Assembly (NCBI RefSeq): GCF_042666505.1
Contig: NZ_JBHTDN010000004.1
Location: 186,001-250,000, forward strand
Length of the DNA: 64,000 nt
Direction: 5' to 3'
Source of the DNA: Parapedobacter sp042666505
GTDB taxonomy: Bacteria > Bacteroidota > Bacteroidia > Sphingobacteriales > Sphingobacteriaceae
Below are positions 8,376 through 17,522 of the stretch, piece after piece; the stretch's first letter is position 1, and each line of letters starts with the position of its first letter. The translations under genes and the position numbers were made by a program. The notes below the pieces were generated by a model, which saw only the letters and a list, made by a program, of their open reading frames with translations, had not been told where the DNA came from and ran no database searches.

Positions 8376-9409
8376 TGAAACGGGAAGCGAATCCCACCCT
8401 GTTGATTTTCCGGTTTTCGGCCATGGGCGATGTCGCCATGGTGGCGAGCGTATTGCGTGAGGTAAAAGAGCAATGGCCTAACCTTACCTTGGTAATGGTC
8501 AGCCGGGAATCGTTCAAACCTTTTTTTGCTGATATCTCCGGTGTTATTTTTCATCCGTTTTACCCACACGGTGTCCACAAAGGCATCCAAGGGCTTTTTC
8601 GTTTATTTCAGGAATTACTCCAGTACACGCCGCAAGCAGTGGCAGATTTGCATTATAACCTTCGAAGCAGATCCCTTTCAACTTTGTTTTGGTTAAAGGG
8701 GATTCCGACAAGCCAATTGGATAAAGGCAGAAAAGAAAAAAGAGCGCTTACAAGACCTCATAACAAAGTGCGGAAACCACTGAAGCCGATGGTAGAACGG
8801 TATGCGGATGTATTCCGGAAGCTCGGCTATCCCATCACCCTGCGACATGTGTTGCAATCGCGGCAATTGACATTACCCGAGTCGGTTGTGCCGCTTTTTT
8901 CTGATAACCATACAGCTAAAGTGGGCGTCGCTCCTTTTGCGCAGCACCAACCCAAAGTGTACCCGCTTAAGCGAATGGAAGCCGTAATCGAGTACCTCGA
9001 TAAACAGGGACATACGGTTCTCATCTTCGGCGGTGGGGCAGCGGAGCAACAAGTAGCGCAGGATTGGCAAGAGCGGTTTCGTCACGTACACAGCTTGATC
9101 GGCCAATTTACGCTCCAGCAGGAGTTGGCCGTCATTTCACATTTGGATCTGATGCTCACCATGGATTCGGCCAATATGCACATGGCCTCACTGGTGGGAG
9201 TACGCGCGCTTTCTATTTGGGGGGCCACGCATCCTTACGCCGGTTTTTTGGGATATGGGCAGCAGCCGGAAGACTGCATTCAGGTAGACCATCCGGCCCG
9301 GCCAAGCTCGGTATATGGCAATAGGCCCTGCCTTTGTGATGGGGTAGATAGCATGGAACTCATTGCGCCTGAAATGGTTATTGGTAGATTGCGGGAAGCA
9401 GGGCTATGA
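8375..9409 (+). CDS. Glycosyltransferase family 9 (heptosyltransferase-like)
   Basis: A 344-residue GT9 protein of the ADP-heptose:LPS heptosyltransferase type (GT-B fold). The N-terminal motif LIFRFSAMGDVAMVASVL is the typical RxxxxGDxxxxxP-like start. The C-terminal nucleotide-sugar region contains HTVLIFGGGAAE and MTMDSANMHMASLVGV, then SIWGATHPYAGF, as in WaaF/WaaC-like enzymes. ATG 8375 shares its A with the DUF4254 stop; GTG 8372 is an alternative. It overlaps the next GT gene by ATGA. It probably acts on lipid A-core at the cytoplasmic face of the inner membrane. The donor sugar is unknown. Confidence 0.88.
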   Translation: MKREANPTLLIFRFSAMGDVAMVASVLREVKEQWPNLTLVMVSRESFKPFFADISGVIFHPFYPHGVHKGIQGLFRLFQELLQYTPQAVADLHYNLRSRSLSTLFWLKGIPTSQLDKGRKEKRALTRPHNKVRKPLKPMVERYADVFRKLGYPITLRHVLQSRQLTLPESVVPLFSDNHTAKVGVAPFAQHQPKVYPLKRMEAVIEYLDKQGHTVLIFGGGAAEQQVAQDWQERFRHVHSLIGQFTLQQELAVISHLDLMLTMDSANMHMASLVGVRALSIWGATHPYAGFLGYGQQPEDCIQVDHPARPSSVYGNRPCLCDGVDSMELIAPEMVIGRLREAGL

Positions 9410-10527
9410 ACATCGGTTACGAGGCAAAGCGAATATTTCATAACCGCAGTGGATTGGGTAATTACGGGCGCGATCTGGTGCGCATGTTGAGTCAACATTA
9501 TCCGGGTCATTCCTATTACTTGTATAATCCTAAGCCGGCCGGGCATCGGCTGTTTCAGCCGGATGGGATTCAGGTGGTTGAGCGGCTACCCCGATCACGA
9601 ACGGACCGCCTGTTTTACAACCTATGGCGGCAACGTAATGTGATCAAAGATCTTCGAAACGACCGAATCGAACTGTTTCACGGGCTTTCGAGCGAACTGC
9701 CCATCGGCCTGACCAAGCATGGCATCAAAAGCGTGGTCACCATCCACGACTTGATTTTTTTACGGTATCCGGAGTTGTATTCTTGGATTGACCGCACCAT
9801 TTATTTTGAAAAGGCTAAATATGCCGCACATCAAGCGAATCACATCATTGCCATAAGCGAACAAACCAAGCGGGATATTATCGAGTTTCTGCGGGTAGAT
9901 GAAAGCAAAATAACCGTGATTTACCAAGGTTGCCACCCGGCTTTCAAACGACGGTATACGGAACCGGAGAAGCAAGCCATCCGTCGTAAATACCGACTGC
10001 CCCAGGATTTCATACTCAACGTAGGAACCATTGAAACTCGCAAAAACGCCCTTCTGATCGTCAAGGCCATTGAACACTTGGATGTACACCTGGTGATTGC
10101 AGGTAAGAAAACGCCCTATGTGAACGAACTTGCGGACTATCTGGAAAAACACCGCCTCACCGCCAAGGTAACATTCATCCACGGCGCTTCCATCGATGAA
10201 CTGGCCGTGCTTTATCAGTCCGCGCTTCTGTTTGTTTATCCATCTTTATTTGAGGGTTTTGGCATCCCGATCATCGAAGCCTTGTATTCCGGTGTGCCTG
10301 TTATTACATCCAATGTAGGGTGCTTTGAAGAAGCCGGCGGCCCCCATAGCCGTTATGTATCGCCCCATGATAGCCAAGAACTTTCGACAGCGATCGCCAC
10401 TGTTCTAACTGATTCGGTACAACGCCGCGAAATGATTGACGCTGGCCTTGCTTACAGCCAAAATTTCAATGACGACCGCATCGCTGGTCAGATCATGTCC
10501 CTATACCGGGAGATTGCTCTCGCGTAA
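9406..10527 (+). CDS. Glycosyltransferase family 4
   Basis: A 373-residue GT-B enzyme. The N-terminal acceptor domain starts MNIGYEAKRIFHNRSGLGNYGRDL, with a conserved SGLGNYG loop. The C-terminal donor domain carries GTIETRKN (~204-211) and the retaining-GT4 E-x7-E motif SLFEGFGIPIIEALYSGVPVI (~275-295). The ATGA overlap with the GT9 gene indicates coupling. A 225-base gap follows, with its own promoter box, so this gene probably ends the first transcription block of the cluster. Confidence 0.9.
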   Translation: MNIGYEAKRIFHNRSGLGNYGRDLVRMLSQHYPGHSYYLYNPKPAGHRLFQPDGIQVVERLPRSRTDRLFYNLWRQRNVIKDLRNDRIELFHGLSSELPIGLTKHGIKSVVTIHDLIFLRYPELYSWIDRTIYFEKAKYAAHQANHIIAISEQTKRDIIEFLRVDESKITVIYQGCHPAFKRRYTEPEKQAIRRKYRLPQDFILNVGTIETRKNALLIVKAIEHLDVHLVIAGKKTPYVNELADYLEKHRLTAKVTFIHGASIDELAVLYQSALLFVYPSLFEGFGIPIIEALYSGVPVITSNVGCFEEAGGPHSRYVSPHDSQELSTAIATVLTDSVQRREMIDAGLAYSQNFNDDRIAGQIMSLYREIALA

Positions 10528-10701
10528 AGGCTATCAAATACCGAAATATGCCTGGGCATATTCTACCGATTTCAGGTTCAGCCATTCATTCCGATTGCCG
10601 GCGAGGCTCGCGTACGTGAATTGTCCAACTTGTGCTTCTGCAGGTGTAGGTGAATGCCACGCATTTAGCGATCTATCGACTGTCGATATGCCCAAATTCT
10701 C

Positions 10702-10709
10702 TATCTTTG
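10702..10709 (+). promoter_or_regulatory. TAnnTTTG -7 box inside the glycosyltransferase cluster
   Basis: TATCTTTG is an exact -7 consensus match located 44 bases before the GTG start of the next GT gene. It suggests that the block from 10.75 kb onward has its own promoter. No good -33 TTTG is seen. Confidence 0.5.
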
Positions 10710-10714
10710 CGCAA

Positions 10715-10756
10715 ATGAAGCACCAAGGCACGTCCGACCAATATATACGCTTGTGA
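10715..10756 (+). CDS. Possible 13-residue leader peptide overlapping a GTG-started GT gene
   Basis: An ATG just after the TATCTTTG box opens a 13-codon frame reading MKHQGTSDQYIRL. Its TGA lies inside the GTGA that starts the following glycosyltransferase. The arrangement would allow reinitiation on the GTG codon. No run of a single regulatory codon is seen, so classical attenuation is not indicated. This could be chance; the support is only position and overlap. Confidence 0.3.
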   Translation: MKHQGTSDQYIRL

Positions 10757-11571
10757 GAATCAGCTTGATTATTTCCGTATTTAAGAACACGTTGTTTCTG
10801 AACACCGTGCTTGAGAGCTTGCGCTACCAAACCGTCAAACCAGATGAAGTGATCATATCTGAAGACGGCGATAGCCAGGAAATGCGTGAATTCCTTGGCA
10901 ACTATGACGCAGGTGGGTTGAATATGATCCACTTAACACAGGAAGACAAGGGCTGGCAGAAAAACCAAGCGCTCAACCGGGCGATTGTGACTGCTTCGGG
11001 AGATTATCTGATATTTATCGACGGCGACTGTGTGCTCCACACGCATTTTATTCAAAATCACGCGCGATTGGCGAGTCCGAAAAGTGTGCTGGCCGGCAAA
11101 CGCATCAAACTCGGACCGTTTTTTAGCGAGGAGTTGCAAAGAGAGCCGCTACCCAATTTCCAACGAAAGGTGTTGGGACGTATCCCACAGCTGCGAAAAG
11201 ATGGCGCCCGGTTTATCGAAGAAGCGGTATACGTACCGCTTAACCCGATTTCCAGCACGATTATCCGCCTGCTGGGTATCAGCTCGATAAAGGGATGCAA
11301 TTTTTCCTGCTTTAAAACTGCCATGTTGGCGATCAACGGATTCGATGAGGATTACGTGCGGCCCGCGGTTGGGGAAGATATCGATTTGGTATGGCGATTT
11401 AAAGGGTTGGGTTACCGGATCGTATCAGTTAAGCATTTGGCTGTGCAATATCATTTATACCACGAGGAGAGCTGGAGCTCGCAGGAAGAAAACCAACAGT
11501 TGCTTCGCCAAAAACAAGCCTCACGGCAATACCGATGCATAAACGGAATTGAAAAGTTGTCACTCGTCTGA
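10753..11571 (+). CDS. Glycosyltransferase family 2 (GT-A), GTG start
   Basis: A 272-residue GT-A enzyme beginning MRISLIISVFKN, so the conserved first strand starts at once and GTG is the only usable start. The frame is open upstream but has no ATG there. Donor-binding residues follow: ISEDGDSQEM (~34-43) and the metal-binding DGDCVLHTHFI (~93-103, DxD-like). A later conserved block, GCNFSCFKTAMLAINGFDEDY with GEDIDLVWRF, is typical of the galactosyltransferase C-terminal domain in this GT2 subgroup. A TGATG overlap leads into the DUF616 gene. It probably adds one sugar of the surface glycan; specificity is unknown. Confidence 0.88.
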   Translation: MRISLIISVFKNTLFLNTVLESLRYQTVKPDEVIISEDGDSQEMREFLGNYDAGGLNMIHLTQEDKGWQKNQALNRAIVTASGDYLIFIDGDCVLHTHFIQNHARLASPKSVLAGKRIKLGPFFSEELQREPLPNFQRKVLGRIPQLRKDGARFIEEAVYVPLNPISSTIIRLLGISSIKGCNFSCFKTAMLAINGFDEDYVRPAVGEDIDLVWRFKGLGYRIVSVKHLAVQYHLYHEESWSSQEENQQLLRQKQASRQYRCINGIEKLSLV

Positions 11572-12329
11572 TGAACCAAAACGTTATATACACGGCCATC
11601 TTCGGAGATTATGAGGGGCTATTGCCTCAACAGACAGTACCCGGATGGGATTTTGTATGCTTTACCGACAATCCTTCCCTGAAAGCTTTTCCGTGGCAAA
11701 TCCGGCTGATCAAACCGCCCGTTCCCGGTGACTACACGCGTAGCAACCGCTACCTAAAAATCAATCCCCATTTATTTTTCCCGGATTACGAGATCAGTAT
11801 CTTTGTAGACGGCAACGTCCTTGTTGTGGGTAACCTCGATAGAATGATTAAAACGGTGCTGCTGGATCATACGATGGCATGCTTTGATCACGGGCAGGCA
11901 AAGCTCGACCCGCGTAGCTGTATTTATAGTGAATATGGCTACCTGAAGCAGTTGGCCGAACAGCAGGGCGTCCGTAAGGACGATCCCGAGGTAATGGAGC
12001 GGCATATCGATTTCTTACGTGCCGAACAATACCCGGAACACAACGGGCTGATTGTCGGTACCGTGTTGGTGCGTAGGCATCATAATCCGCAGCTGATCGG
12101 TGTGATGGAAGATTGGTGGTACATGGTCAAAAACTATAGCAAACGGGATCAATTGAGCTTTAACTACGTTGCATGGAAACATGGATTTACTTATGGAGTG
12201 ATTCCGGGAGATGTTCGGAGAGGGAATGGCTATTTTTACATGCTGGGAAAGCACCGGAAGGATTGGTCGAAGAAATTGTGGAGATTTCGATGGAAGAAGC
12301 GATTGGGATTGGTTAAAATTAACAAATAG
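11571..12329 (+). CDS. DUF616 (TOD1/MUCI70-type) glycosyltransferase-like protein
   Basis: A 252-residue protein of the DUF616 family, now described as a TOD1/MUCI70 glycosyltransferase-like domain. Diagnostic stretches are the start NVIYTAIFGDYEGL, FVCFTDNP (~29-36), RSNRYLKINPHLFFPDYEISIF (~57-78) with FVDGNV as a DxN/DxD-like metal site, and a later DQLSFNYVAW block. Fold and motifs resemble GT8-like retaining enzymes. Its ATG shares a base with the previous stop, and the next GT2 starts 3 bases after its end. Role inferred: a sugar transfer in the same glycan pathway. Confidence 0.82.
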   Translation: MNQNVIYTAIFGDYEGLLPQQTVPGWDFVCFTDNPSLKAFPWQIRLIKPPVPGDYTRSNRYLKINPHLFFPDYEISIFVDGNVLVVGNLDRMIKTVLLDHTMACFDHGQAKLDPRSCIYSEYGYLKQLAEQQGVRKDDPEVMERHIDFLRAEQYPEHNGLIVGTVLVRRHHNPQLIGVMEDWWYMVKNYSKRDQLSFNYVAWKHGFTYGVIPGDVRRGNGYFYMLGKHRKDWSKKLWRFRWKKRLGLVKINK

Positions 12330-12332
12330 GCA

Positions 12333-13061
12333 ATGGAGTCCCCAGATATTAAAGCAATCGTCGTTACGCCCGTCAAAGACGCCATCGAAAACACCCTGGA
12401 AACCATACGTGCGGTTCGCGCCAGCAACACGCGTGTTAAACATATCATTTATAACGATTTCAGCTCGGCGGCAACTAAAGAGATCCTGGAGCAGCAAAAG
12501 GTACCATTTGGTTATGAGCTCATCCATCTGGAAGACCTGACCAATCACCCATCACCGAATTACAGGCGCGTCCTTCAAGAAGCGCAGAAACGGGCATTGG
12601 CAAACAACCTGCCATTGATCATTGTGGAGTCCGATGTGATCGTAAAGGCCGATACAATTGAGCTGCTGCTTGATTTTTACAGGCAACATACTAAGGCAGG
12701 ACTTATCGGTGCCGTGACGGTGGATGAATATGGGCAGATAAATTTTCCGTATCTGCGTTTTAAGGACCAGTACGTCGGTACCGGAAGTATTGAAACGAAG
12801 AAAAGTCTGAGTTTCTGCTGTACACTGATCTCGCTCGAATTTCTCCGCCGCTACGATTTTATTCACCTTAATGAGTCCAAGGATTGGTTTGATACGTTTA
12901 TTTCCTACCAGGCAACGGACATGGGACTTAAGAACTACCTGCTGTACAATGTGCCGGTTTGGCACAAACCGCATGGCAGCCGGCCTTGGAAACAGCTGAA
13001 ATACACAAATCCGGTAAAGTACTATCTGCTGAAATTTCTGAAAAGAAGGGATAAAATATGA
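12333..13061 (+). CDS. Glycosyltransferase family 2
   Basis: A 242-residue GT-A protein. The first strand reads IKAIVVTPVKDAIENTLETI, followed by HIIYNDFSSAAT (~37-48) in place of the usual DDGS. A metal-site-like IIVESDVIVKADTIELL lies near 90-106 (ESD instead of DxD) and a late SKDWFDTFISYQATDMGL near 187-204. The lack of the canonical DDGS and DxD suggests a divergent subgroup, but the fold is clear. It overlaps the next gene by ATGA. Specificity is unknown. Confidence 0.82.
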   Translation: MESPDIKAIVVTPVKDAIENTLETIRAVRASNTRVKHIIYNDFSSAATKEILEQQKVPFGYELIHLEDLTNHPSPNYRRVLQEAQKRALANNLPLIIVESDVIVKADTIELLLDFYRQHTKAGLIGAVTVDEYGQINFPYLRFKDQYVGTGSIETKKSLSFCCTLISLEFLRRYDFIHLNESKDWFDTFISYQATDMGLKNYLLYNVPVWHKPHGSRPWKQLKYTNPVKYYLLKFLKRRDKI

Positions 13062-13825
13062 AGCCGCTGGTATCCGTTGTCATTCCTTTTTTTAATATGG
13101 AAGAATTTCTGGCGCAGACCATCGACTGGGCGTTGGAATCCACCTATTGGCCGTTTGAAATCATGCTGGTTGATGACGGATCGACGGATGGCGGCGCCCT
13201 CATAGCCGAAGACTATGCACAGCGGTTTGACCACATTACGTTTTTGCGGCAGGTGAATCAAGGGGTGTCCGTGGCGAGAAATTATGGCATCAGCGAAGCA
13301 AAAGGTGTTTATATTCTTCCGTTGGATGGGGACGACCGGATCTGTCCCCGGTTCATTGCGGAAGCGGTCGAAGTACTGCAGGCTCGCCCGGATGTGAAAG
13401 TGGTGACCGCCGAAGGTGAGTTTTTTGGCGATAAGACCGGCTATCGCAAACTGCCGGAATTTGACATCCGTTTGCTTGCACGGAAAAATATTCTTCATGT
13501 AAGTGCCTTGTACCGGAAGTCGGACTGGAAGGAAGCGGGTGGGTATTGCCCCGAAATGAAAGGGCGGGAGGACTGGGATTTTTGGATTTCCATGCTCAAA
13601 ACCGGCGGGGAGGTGGTGAGGTTGCCATTGATTGGTTATCAATACCGGATTAGGCCGAATTCAAAGCGGATCCAGACGCGAAAGTTGAAAAAACAAATCA
13701 ATGATTTGCTCAACGCGCGCCATGCCGAGTTTTTTAAACGGGTGCTGGGAGGACCGCTACGTATCCATCGTACATGGTCAAGGCCGTATAATAAGCTACT
13801 TCGGCTTTTTGGGTTGTTAGGGTAG
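13058..13825 (+). CDS. Glycosyltransferase family 2
   Basis: A 255-residue GT2 enzyme with textbook motifs: VSVVIPFFNMEEFL at the start, LVDDGSTDGG (~37-46), QGVSVARNYGISEAKG (~67-82) and the DxD-like LPLDGDDRI (~88-96). The acceptor-side helix carries EDWDFWISMLKTGG (~171-184), with ED as a likely catalytic base pair. It ends in a basic tail (SRPYNKLLRLFGLLG). It is coupled to the previous gene. A 186-base gap follows with no recognisable gene. Confidence 0.9.
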   Translation: MKPLVSVVIPFFNMEEFLAQTIDWALESTYWPFEIMLVDDGSTDGGALIAEDYAQRFDHITFLRQVNQGVSVARNYGISEAKGVYILPLDGDDRICPRFIAEAVEVLQARPDVKVVTAEGEFFGDKTGYRKLPEFDIRLLARKNILHVSALYRKSDWKEAGGYCPEMKGREDWDFWISMLKTGGEVVRLPLIGYQYRIRPNSKRIQTRKLKKQINDLLNARHAEFFKRVLGGPLRIHRTWSRPYNKLLRLFGLLG

Positions 13826-14011
13826 GTTTTATCGATCGTCCCAGTTGCTGTATTCGTGAAATTACCATAGTTTTACGGTATTATTCAGTCTTCCGGTTAT
13901 GCTTGATGAGCACTTATTGTGTGAGGCCGGAAATAAACTGATATGCCGTATGTAACGAAAACTTTTTTTTACTCGTTGAGTTAGTAACCGTACGAGCGAG
14001 TATAGCCAAAG

Positions 14012-14785
14012 ATGAATGTAACATTATTAATATCTACCTACAACTGGCCTGAAGCGTTGGATCTGGTGCTGAGAAGTACTGTGCGCCAAAGCCGTCAGCC
14101 TGACGAAGTGGTGATTGCCGACGATGGCTCTGATGAGCGAACCGCGGAGCTTATCGGGAATTACGCGGGTCGGTTGCCGATTAAGCATGTGTGGCATGAG
14201 GACAAAGGATTCCGTAAGAGTATAATACTCAATAAAGCGGTACGCGAAGTGAGTTCCTCGTATATCATTGAAATCGATGGAGATATCATCCTTCATCGGC
14301 ATTTTATCAAGGATCACCTAAAGGCTGCAGAACGGGGTTTCTTTGTGCAGGGTAGTCGCGCCATGATTGGCGAACGGAAATCGAAACAGATACTTGAAAG
14401 CAAACAGCTTGATTTTTATGCATTGAGTCCGGGAATGCATACACGCTTCAATGCCATCCGGTTCCCGTTATTGTCGGGACTTTTTAAAACCAATCCGCAG
14501 AGTTCGCATAATGTGAAAGGATGTAACCTGGCCTTTTGGCTGGATGATTACAAAAAGATAAACGGGTATTATAATGGCTTTGAAGGATGGGGGTGGGAAG
14601 ATTACGAATTTGCGGAGCGGCTCATCAATGCCGGAATTATGAAAAAACGGCTGAAATGGGCGGCGGTGGGCTACCACATTTTCCATCCACTCAGTTCCCG
14701 AGGAAACTTTGAGCCCAACGAGTTAATTTATCGAGAGACGGTGCGAGAGAAGTTAGCTTATCGAGAACCAGGTTTTATCCAATGA
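14012..14785 (+). CDS. Glycosyltransferase family 2 with galactosyltransferase-type C-terminus
   Basis: A 257-residue GT-A protein. It starts NVTLLISTYNWPEALDLVL, followed by VIADDGSDERT (~34-44), IEIDGDIILHRHFI (~90-103, DGD metal site) and KGCNLAFWLDDYKKINGY. The late motif GWGWEDYEFAERLINAGI is typical of the Glyco_transf_7C-like domain and contributes the catalytic acid. It resembles the GT at 10753 in overall design. The stop overlaps the next ATG (ATGA). Confidence 0.9.
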   Translation: MNVTLLISTYNWPEALDLVLRSTVRQSRQPDEVVIADDGSDERTAELIGNYAGRLPIKHVWHEDKGFRKSIILNKAVREVSSSYIIEIDGDIILHRHFIKDHLKAAERGFFVQGSRAMIGERKSKQILESKQLDFYALSPGMHTRFNAIRFPLLSGLFKTNPQSSHNVKGCNLAFWLDDYKKINGYYNGFEGWGWEDYEFAERLINAGIMKKRLKWAAVGYHIFHPLSSRGNFEPNELIYRETVREKLAYREPGFIQ

Positions 14786-15726
14786 CCTCTATCATGTCAA
14801 TGGAAAATAAGGGTTTGGTGTCTGTTATTATTCCCAATTACAATCATGGAAAATATCTGAAACAGCGGATCGAAAGTGTGCTGAATCAGACTTATCCGCA
14901 TATTGAGTTGATTATTCTTGACGACTGTTCTTCAGACGACAGTATGTCCGTAATCGAACGTTATCGGCACCATTCGAAAATCAGTCATATAGTTCGTAAT
15001 GAAGTCAATGTGGGAAGTCCCTTTAAGCAGTGGGCTAAGGGCATTGAATTGGCAAAAGGAGAATTTGTATGGATTGCAGAGAGCGACGACTGGTGTGAGC
15101 CGACCATGCTAAACTATCTAGTGGATGGTATGCAGCAGGACGATCGCTGCACGATCAGTTATTGCCAATCCTATTGTGTGATCGGGAATCAGATTAAGTG
15201 GCAATCTAGTCATCCCCAACTTATGGAGATTGTGGAAAGTGGCCGATTTATTCGAGAATACTTATGTCCAAATCCGGCCATTTTCAATGCCAGTATGGCG
15301 ATATGGCGGAGAGTTAAGTTTAATGACATTTCGTTGGATTTTTTGAATTATCGATTCAGTGGGGATTGGGTGTTCTGGACGGAGTTAGCTAAAACAGGCA
15401 ACGTATGCATCAATGGTCGTTTGCTTAATTATTTTCGCAAGCATGAATCCGACGTAAGTACCCATGCGTACGCCAGCGGATTGAATTTTGCAGAGGGCCT
15501 TTCTATTCTAAACCGCATGTATGAGACCCAATTAATTAGCCAAAAAGATTACAACCGAGCTTATAAAAAGAATTTCAAGGAATTTTGGCCGATTAAAGGT
15601 ATGATCGATCCGGCGATAAGAACTCATATAATGCGGTTATTTGAAAATCCTCTGACGTCAAAGGTGATATTTTATAAAATATGGTTAAGCGCTATATGGG
15701 CGAGTTGGAAAAAAAAACAGGGATGA
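14782..15726 (+). CDS. Glycosyltransferase family 2
   Basis: A 314-residue GT2 enzyme with GLVSVIIPNYNHGKYL, LDDCSSDDSM (~48-57) and WIAESDDWCEPTML (~98-111) as the donor/metal-site region. The body continues with FSGDWVFWTELAKTGN and FRKHESDVSTHAYASG, features common in rhamnosyl-like GT2s. ATG 14782 overlaps the previous stop. ATGs at 14794 and 14800 are alternative starts that would not affect the domain. From here to about 18.7 kb the sequence looks more AT-rich than its neighbours. It ends ATGA-coupled to the next gene. Confidence 0.87.
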   Translation: MTSIMSMENKGLVSVIIPNYNHGKYLKQRIESVLNQTYPHIELIILDDCSSDDSMSVIERYRHHSKISHIVRNEVNVGSPFKQWAKGIELAKGEFVWIAESDDWCEPTMLNYLVDGMQQDDRCTISYCQSYCVIGNQIKWQSSHPQLMEIVESGRFIREYLCPNPAIFNASMAIWRRVKFNDISLDFLNYRFSGDWVFWTELAKTGNVCINGRLLNYFRKHESDVSTHAYASGLNFAEGLSILNRMYETQLISQKDYNRAYKKNFKEFWPIKGMIDPAIRTHIMRLFENPLTSKVIFYKIWLSAIWASWKKKQG

Positions 15727-16730
15727 GAGAAAATGGTTCGCTGTTAGAAGATGGGATTTCCGTTATCTTGTGTACTTATAATGGTGCAACAAAATTGCCG
15801 CAGACACTCCGGCATTTGGCTGCACAGCGGTTCGCTGACCATATTCCCTGGGAGATCATTTTTGTAGACAATAATTCAACAGATGGTTCCACGGAAGTAG
15901 CGAAAGCTATTTGGGCCAATCTTCATATCGAGTCTGTGCCCCTTATTTGCTTGCGTGAAAGCAAACCTGCCAAGTATTATGCCTTGCAAACCGCTATGGC
16001 TCACGCGAGTTATCAGTTTTTTGTGATATGCGACGACGATAACTGGCTTGAACCAGAATACCTCAACAGGATATATAAATTGCTTAATAGGCATCCGAAC
16101 ATAGGTGCGGTGGGGGGACAGGGTATTCCAGTAACCGATGCAGATCGAGAGTTGCCAGAGTGGTTTTTCGAATATAGTGAGGGTTATGCGGTGGGAAAAC
16201 AAGGTAAGCAAACTGGAGATGTCACGAAGCGGGGCTACCTTTGGGGTGCAGGGTTGGGATCAAGGACAGCAGTGTACAAATCCTTTTATGAAAAGTATCC
16301 GTCTTTCCTGTTATTACACGATGACCCAAGTATCATGACGACCGAAGACACCGAGTATTGTTTGCGGCTTATCCTTCGCGGTTATGAATTGTATTACGAC
16401 GAGGCGTTAAAGTTTCGTCATTTTATTCCCGAAGATAAGTTAACGAAAGATTATATGCATGCTTTATACAAAAAGAATCACGAAGGGTTTGTCGTGACCG
16501 GAAATTATTATTTAGCCATAAAGTTATTCAAAAATAATAAGCGAAATGTGCTTGGCCATTTTAGACTCAAAATACTAACCCCTCTTCGATTGCTGCTAGC
16601 AAGGGCAGAAAAAAGGAAGATAAGAGAGCGGACCATCATGGATTATCTTTATCCATCTAAAAAAAAGCCCAATTTAATTGTAGAAAAGATCAGGGAATTT
16701 ATTTATGATCGGGAAATACCAAAAACGTAG
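15723..16730 (+). CDS. Glycosyltransferase family 2
   Basis: A 335-residue GT2 enzyme. The ATG at 15723 was chosen because it forms an ATGA overlap with the upstream stop and lies just before the first conserved strand (ISVILCTYNGATKLPQTL). A start 42 bases earlier would add an unconserved extension. Motifs are IIFVDNNSTDGS (DNNSTDG replaces DDGS), FFVICDDDNWLEPEYL with a DDD metal site, and TTEDTEYCLRLILRGYELYYDE as the acceptor-side acidic motif. A basic C-terminal tail may contact the membrane. Confidence 0.87.
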   Translation: MRENGSLLEDGISVILCTYNGATKLPQTLRHLAAQRFADHIPWEIIFVDNNSTDGSTEVAKAIWANLHIESVPLICLRESKPAKYYALQTAMAHASYQFFVICDDDNWLEPEYLNRIYKLLNRHPNIGAVGGQGIPVTDADRELPEWFFEYSEGYAVGKQGKQTGDVTKRGYLWGAGLGSRTAVYKSFYEKYPSFLLLHDDPSIMTTEDTEYCLRLILRGYELYYDEALKFRHFIPEDKLTKDYMHALYKKNHEGFVVTGNYYLAIKLFKNNKRNVLGHFRLKILTPLRLLLARAEKRKIRERTIMDYLYPSKKKPNLIVEKIREFIYDREIPKT

Positions 16731-16733
16731 CGG

Positions 16734-17507
16734 ATGAAGTTGTCAATTATCACAGTAAATCTGAATAACAGAGCAGGCTTGGAGAAGACAATGGAGTCTG
16801 TCTTGAGGCAATCATTCGTGTCTTTTGAATATCTTATTATAGACGGTGGATCAACAGATGGAAGCGTTGATGTAGTCAAGGAGCGTGTCGACCGTTTGGC
16901 ATATTGGGTGAGCGAAGCTGATCGTGGAGTCTATCACGCCATGAACAAAGGGATTGAAAGGGCAACCGGTGAGTATTTGTTGTTTTTAAATAGTGGTGAC
17001 TTTTTATGTGAGGCGGATAGCTTATCCCATGTCTCTAGATACTTGCAGGATATAGATATCATATACGGCAACTTGAAATACGATTATGGAGACCGATGCT
17101 GGGATTCCAATTATCCAGATGAACTCACTTTTAGCTATTTGTATACACATTATATTCCCCATCCCGCATCCTTCATTAAACGAGACTTACTAAACGCCTA
17201 TGGTGGTTATGAGGAAAAATATAAGTTATGCGCCGATTGGGTTTTTTTTATAAAAGCGATATGCATTCATGGAGCACGCTATTTTCATTTGCAGAAGGCT
17301 ATTACAGTTTACGATACTAGTGGGATCAGCGCTAAAAGTGATTCTCAACCGCTAATTCAGCAAGAAAGAAAGCGTCTTTTAAGCGAGGAATTTCCCTTTC
17401 TTGAAAAAGATTTGTTCGAGCTGATGGAATTACGAGATAAATTTAACAAGCTTAAACGTAGTAAGGCTGCTAACTGGTTGAACCGCCTTGGTTGGATCGA
17501 CCTTTAG
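16734..17507 (+). CDS. Glycosyltransferase family 2 (colanic-acid WcaE-like)
   Basis: A 257-residue GT2 enzyme. It begins KLSIITVNLNNRAGLEKTMESVL, with LIIDGGSTDGSVDVV (~34-48) and a conserved YWVSEADRGVYHAMNKGIERATGEY block (~57-81). FLNSGDFLCEADSL provides an NSGD metal site. This subgroup includes WcaE-like exopolysaccharide glycosyltransferases; the name is by resemblance only. The spacing of 3 bases to the previous gene implies one transcript. Confidence 0.87.
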   Translation: MKLSIITVNLNNRAGLEKTMESVLRQSFVSFEYLIIDGGSTDGSVDVVKERVDRLAYWVSEADRGVYHAMNKGIERATGEYLLFLNSGDFLCEADSLSHVSRYLQDIDIIYGNLKYDYGDRCWDSNYPDELTFSYLYTHYIPHPASFIKRDLLNAYGGYEEKYKLCADWVFFIKAICIHGARYFHLQKAITVYDTSGISAKSDSQPLIQQERKRLLSEEFPFLEKDLFELMELRDKFNKLKRSKAANWLNRLGWIDL

Positions 17508-17522
17508 CAAAGATCAGCTAAA

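Noticed and set aside
10436..10756. 106-codon frame across the end of the GT4 gene and the following spacer
   Set aside because: Its first third is an out-of-frame shadow of the GT4 gene; only the last 13 codons, after the promoter box, are considered as a leader frame.
13022..13642. 206-codon minus-strand frame opposite the GT2 gene at 13.1-13.8 kb (and a similar 177-codon frame at 12015-12548)
   Set aside because: Both are antisense shadows of clear glycosyltransferase genes with biased composition and no motifs.
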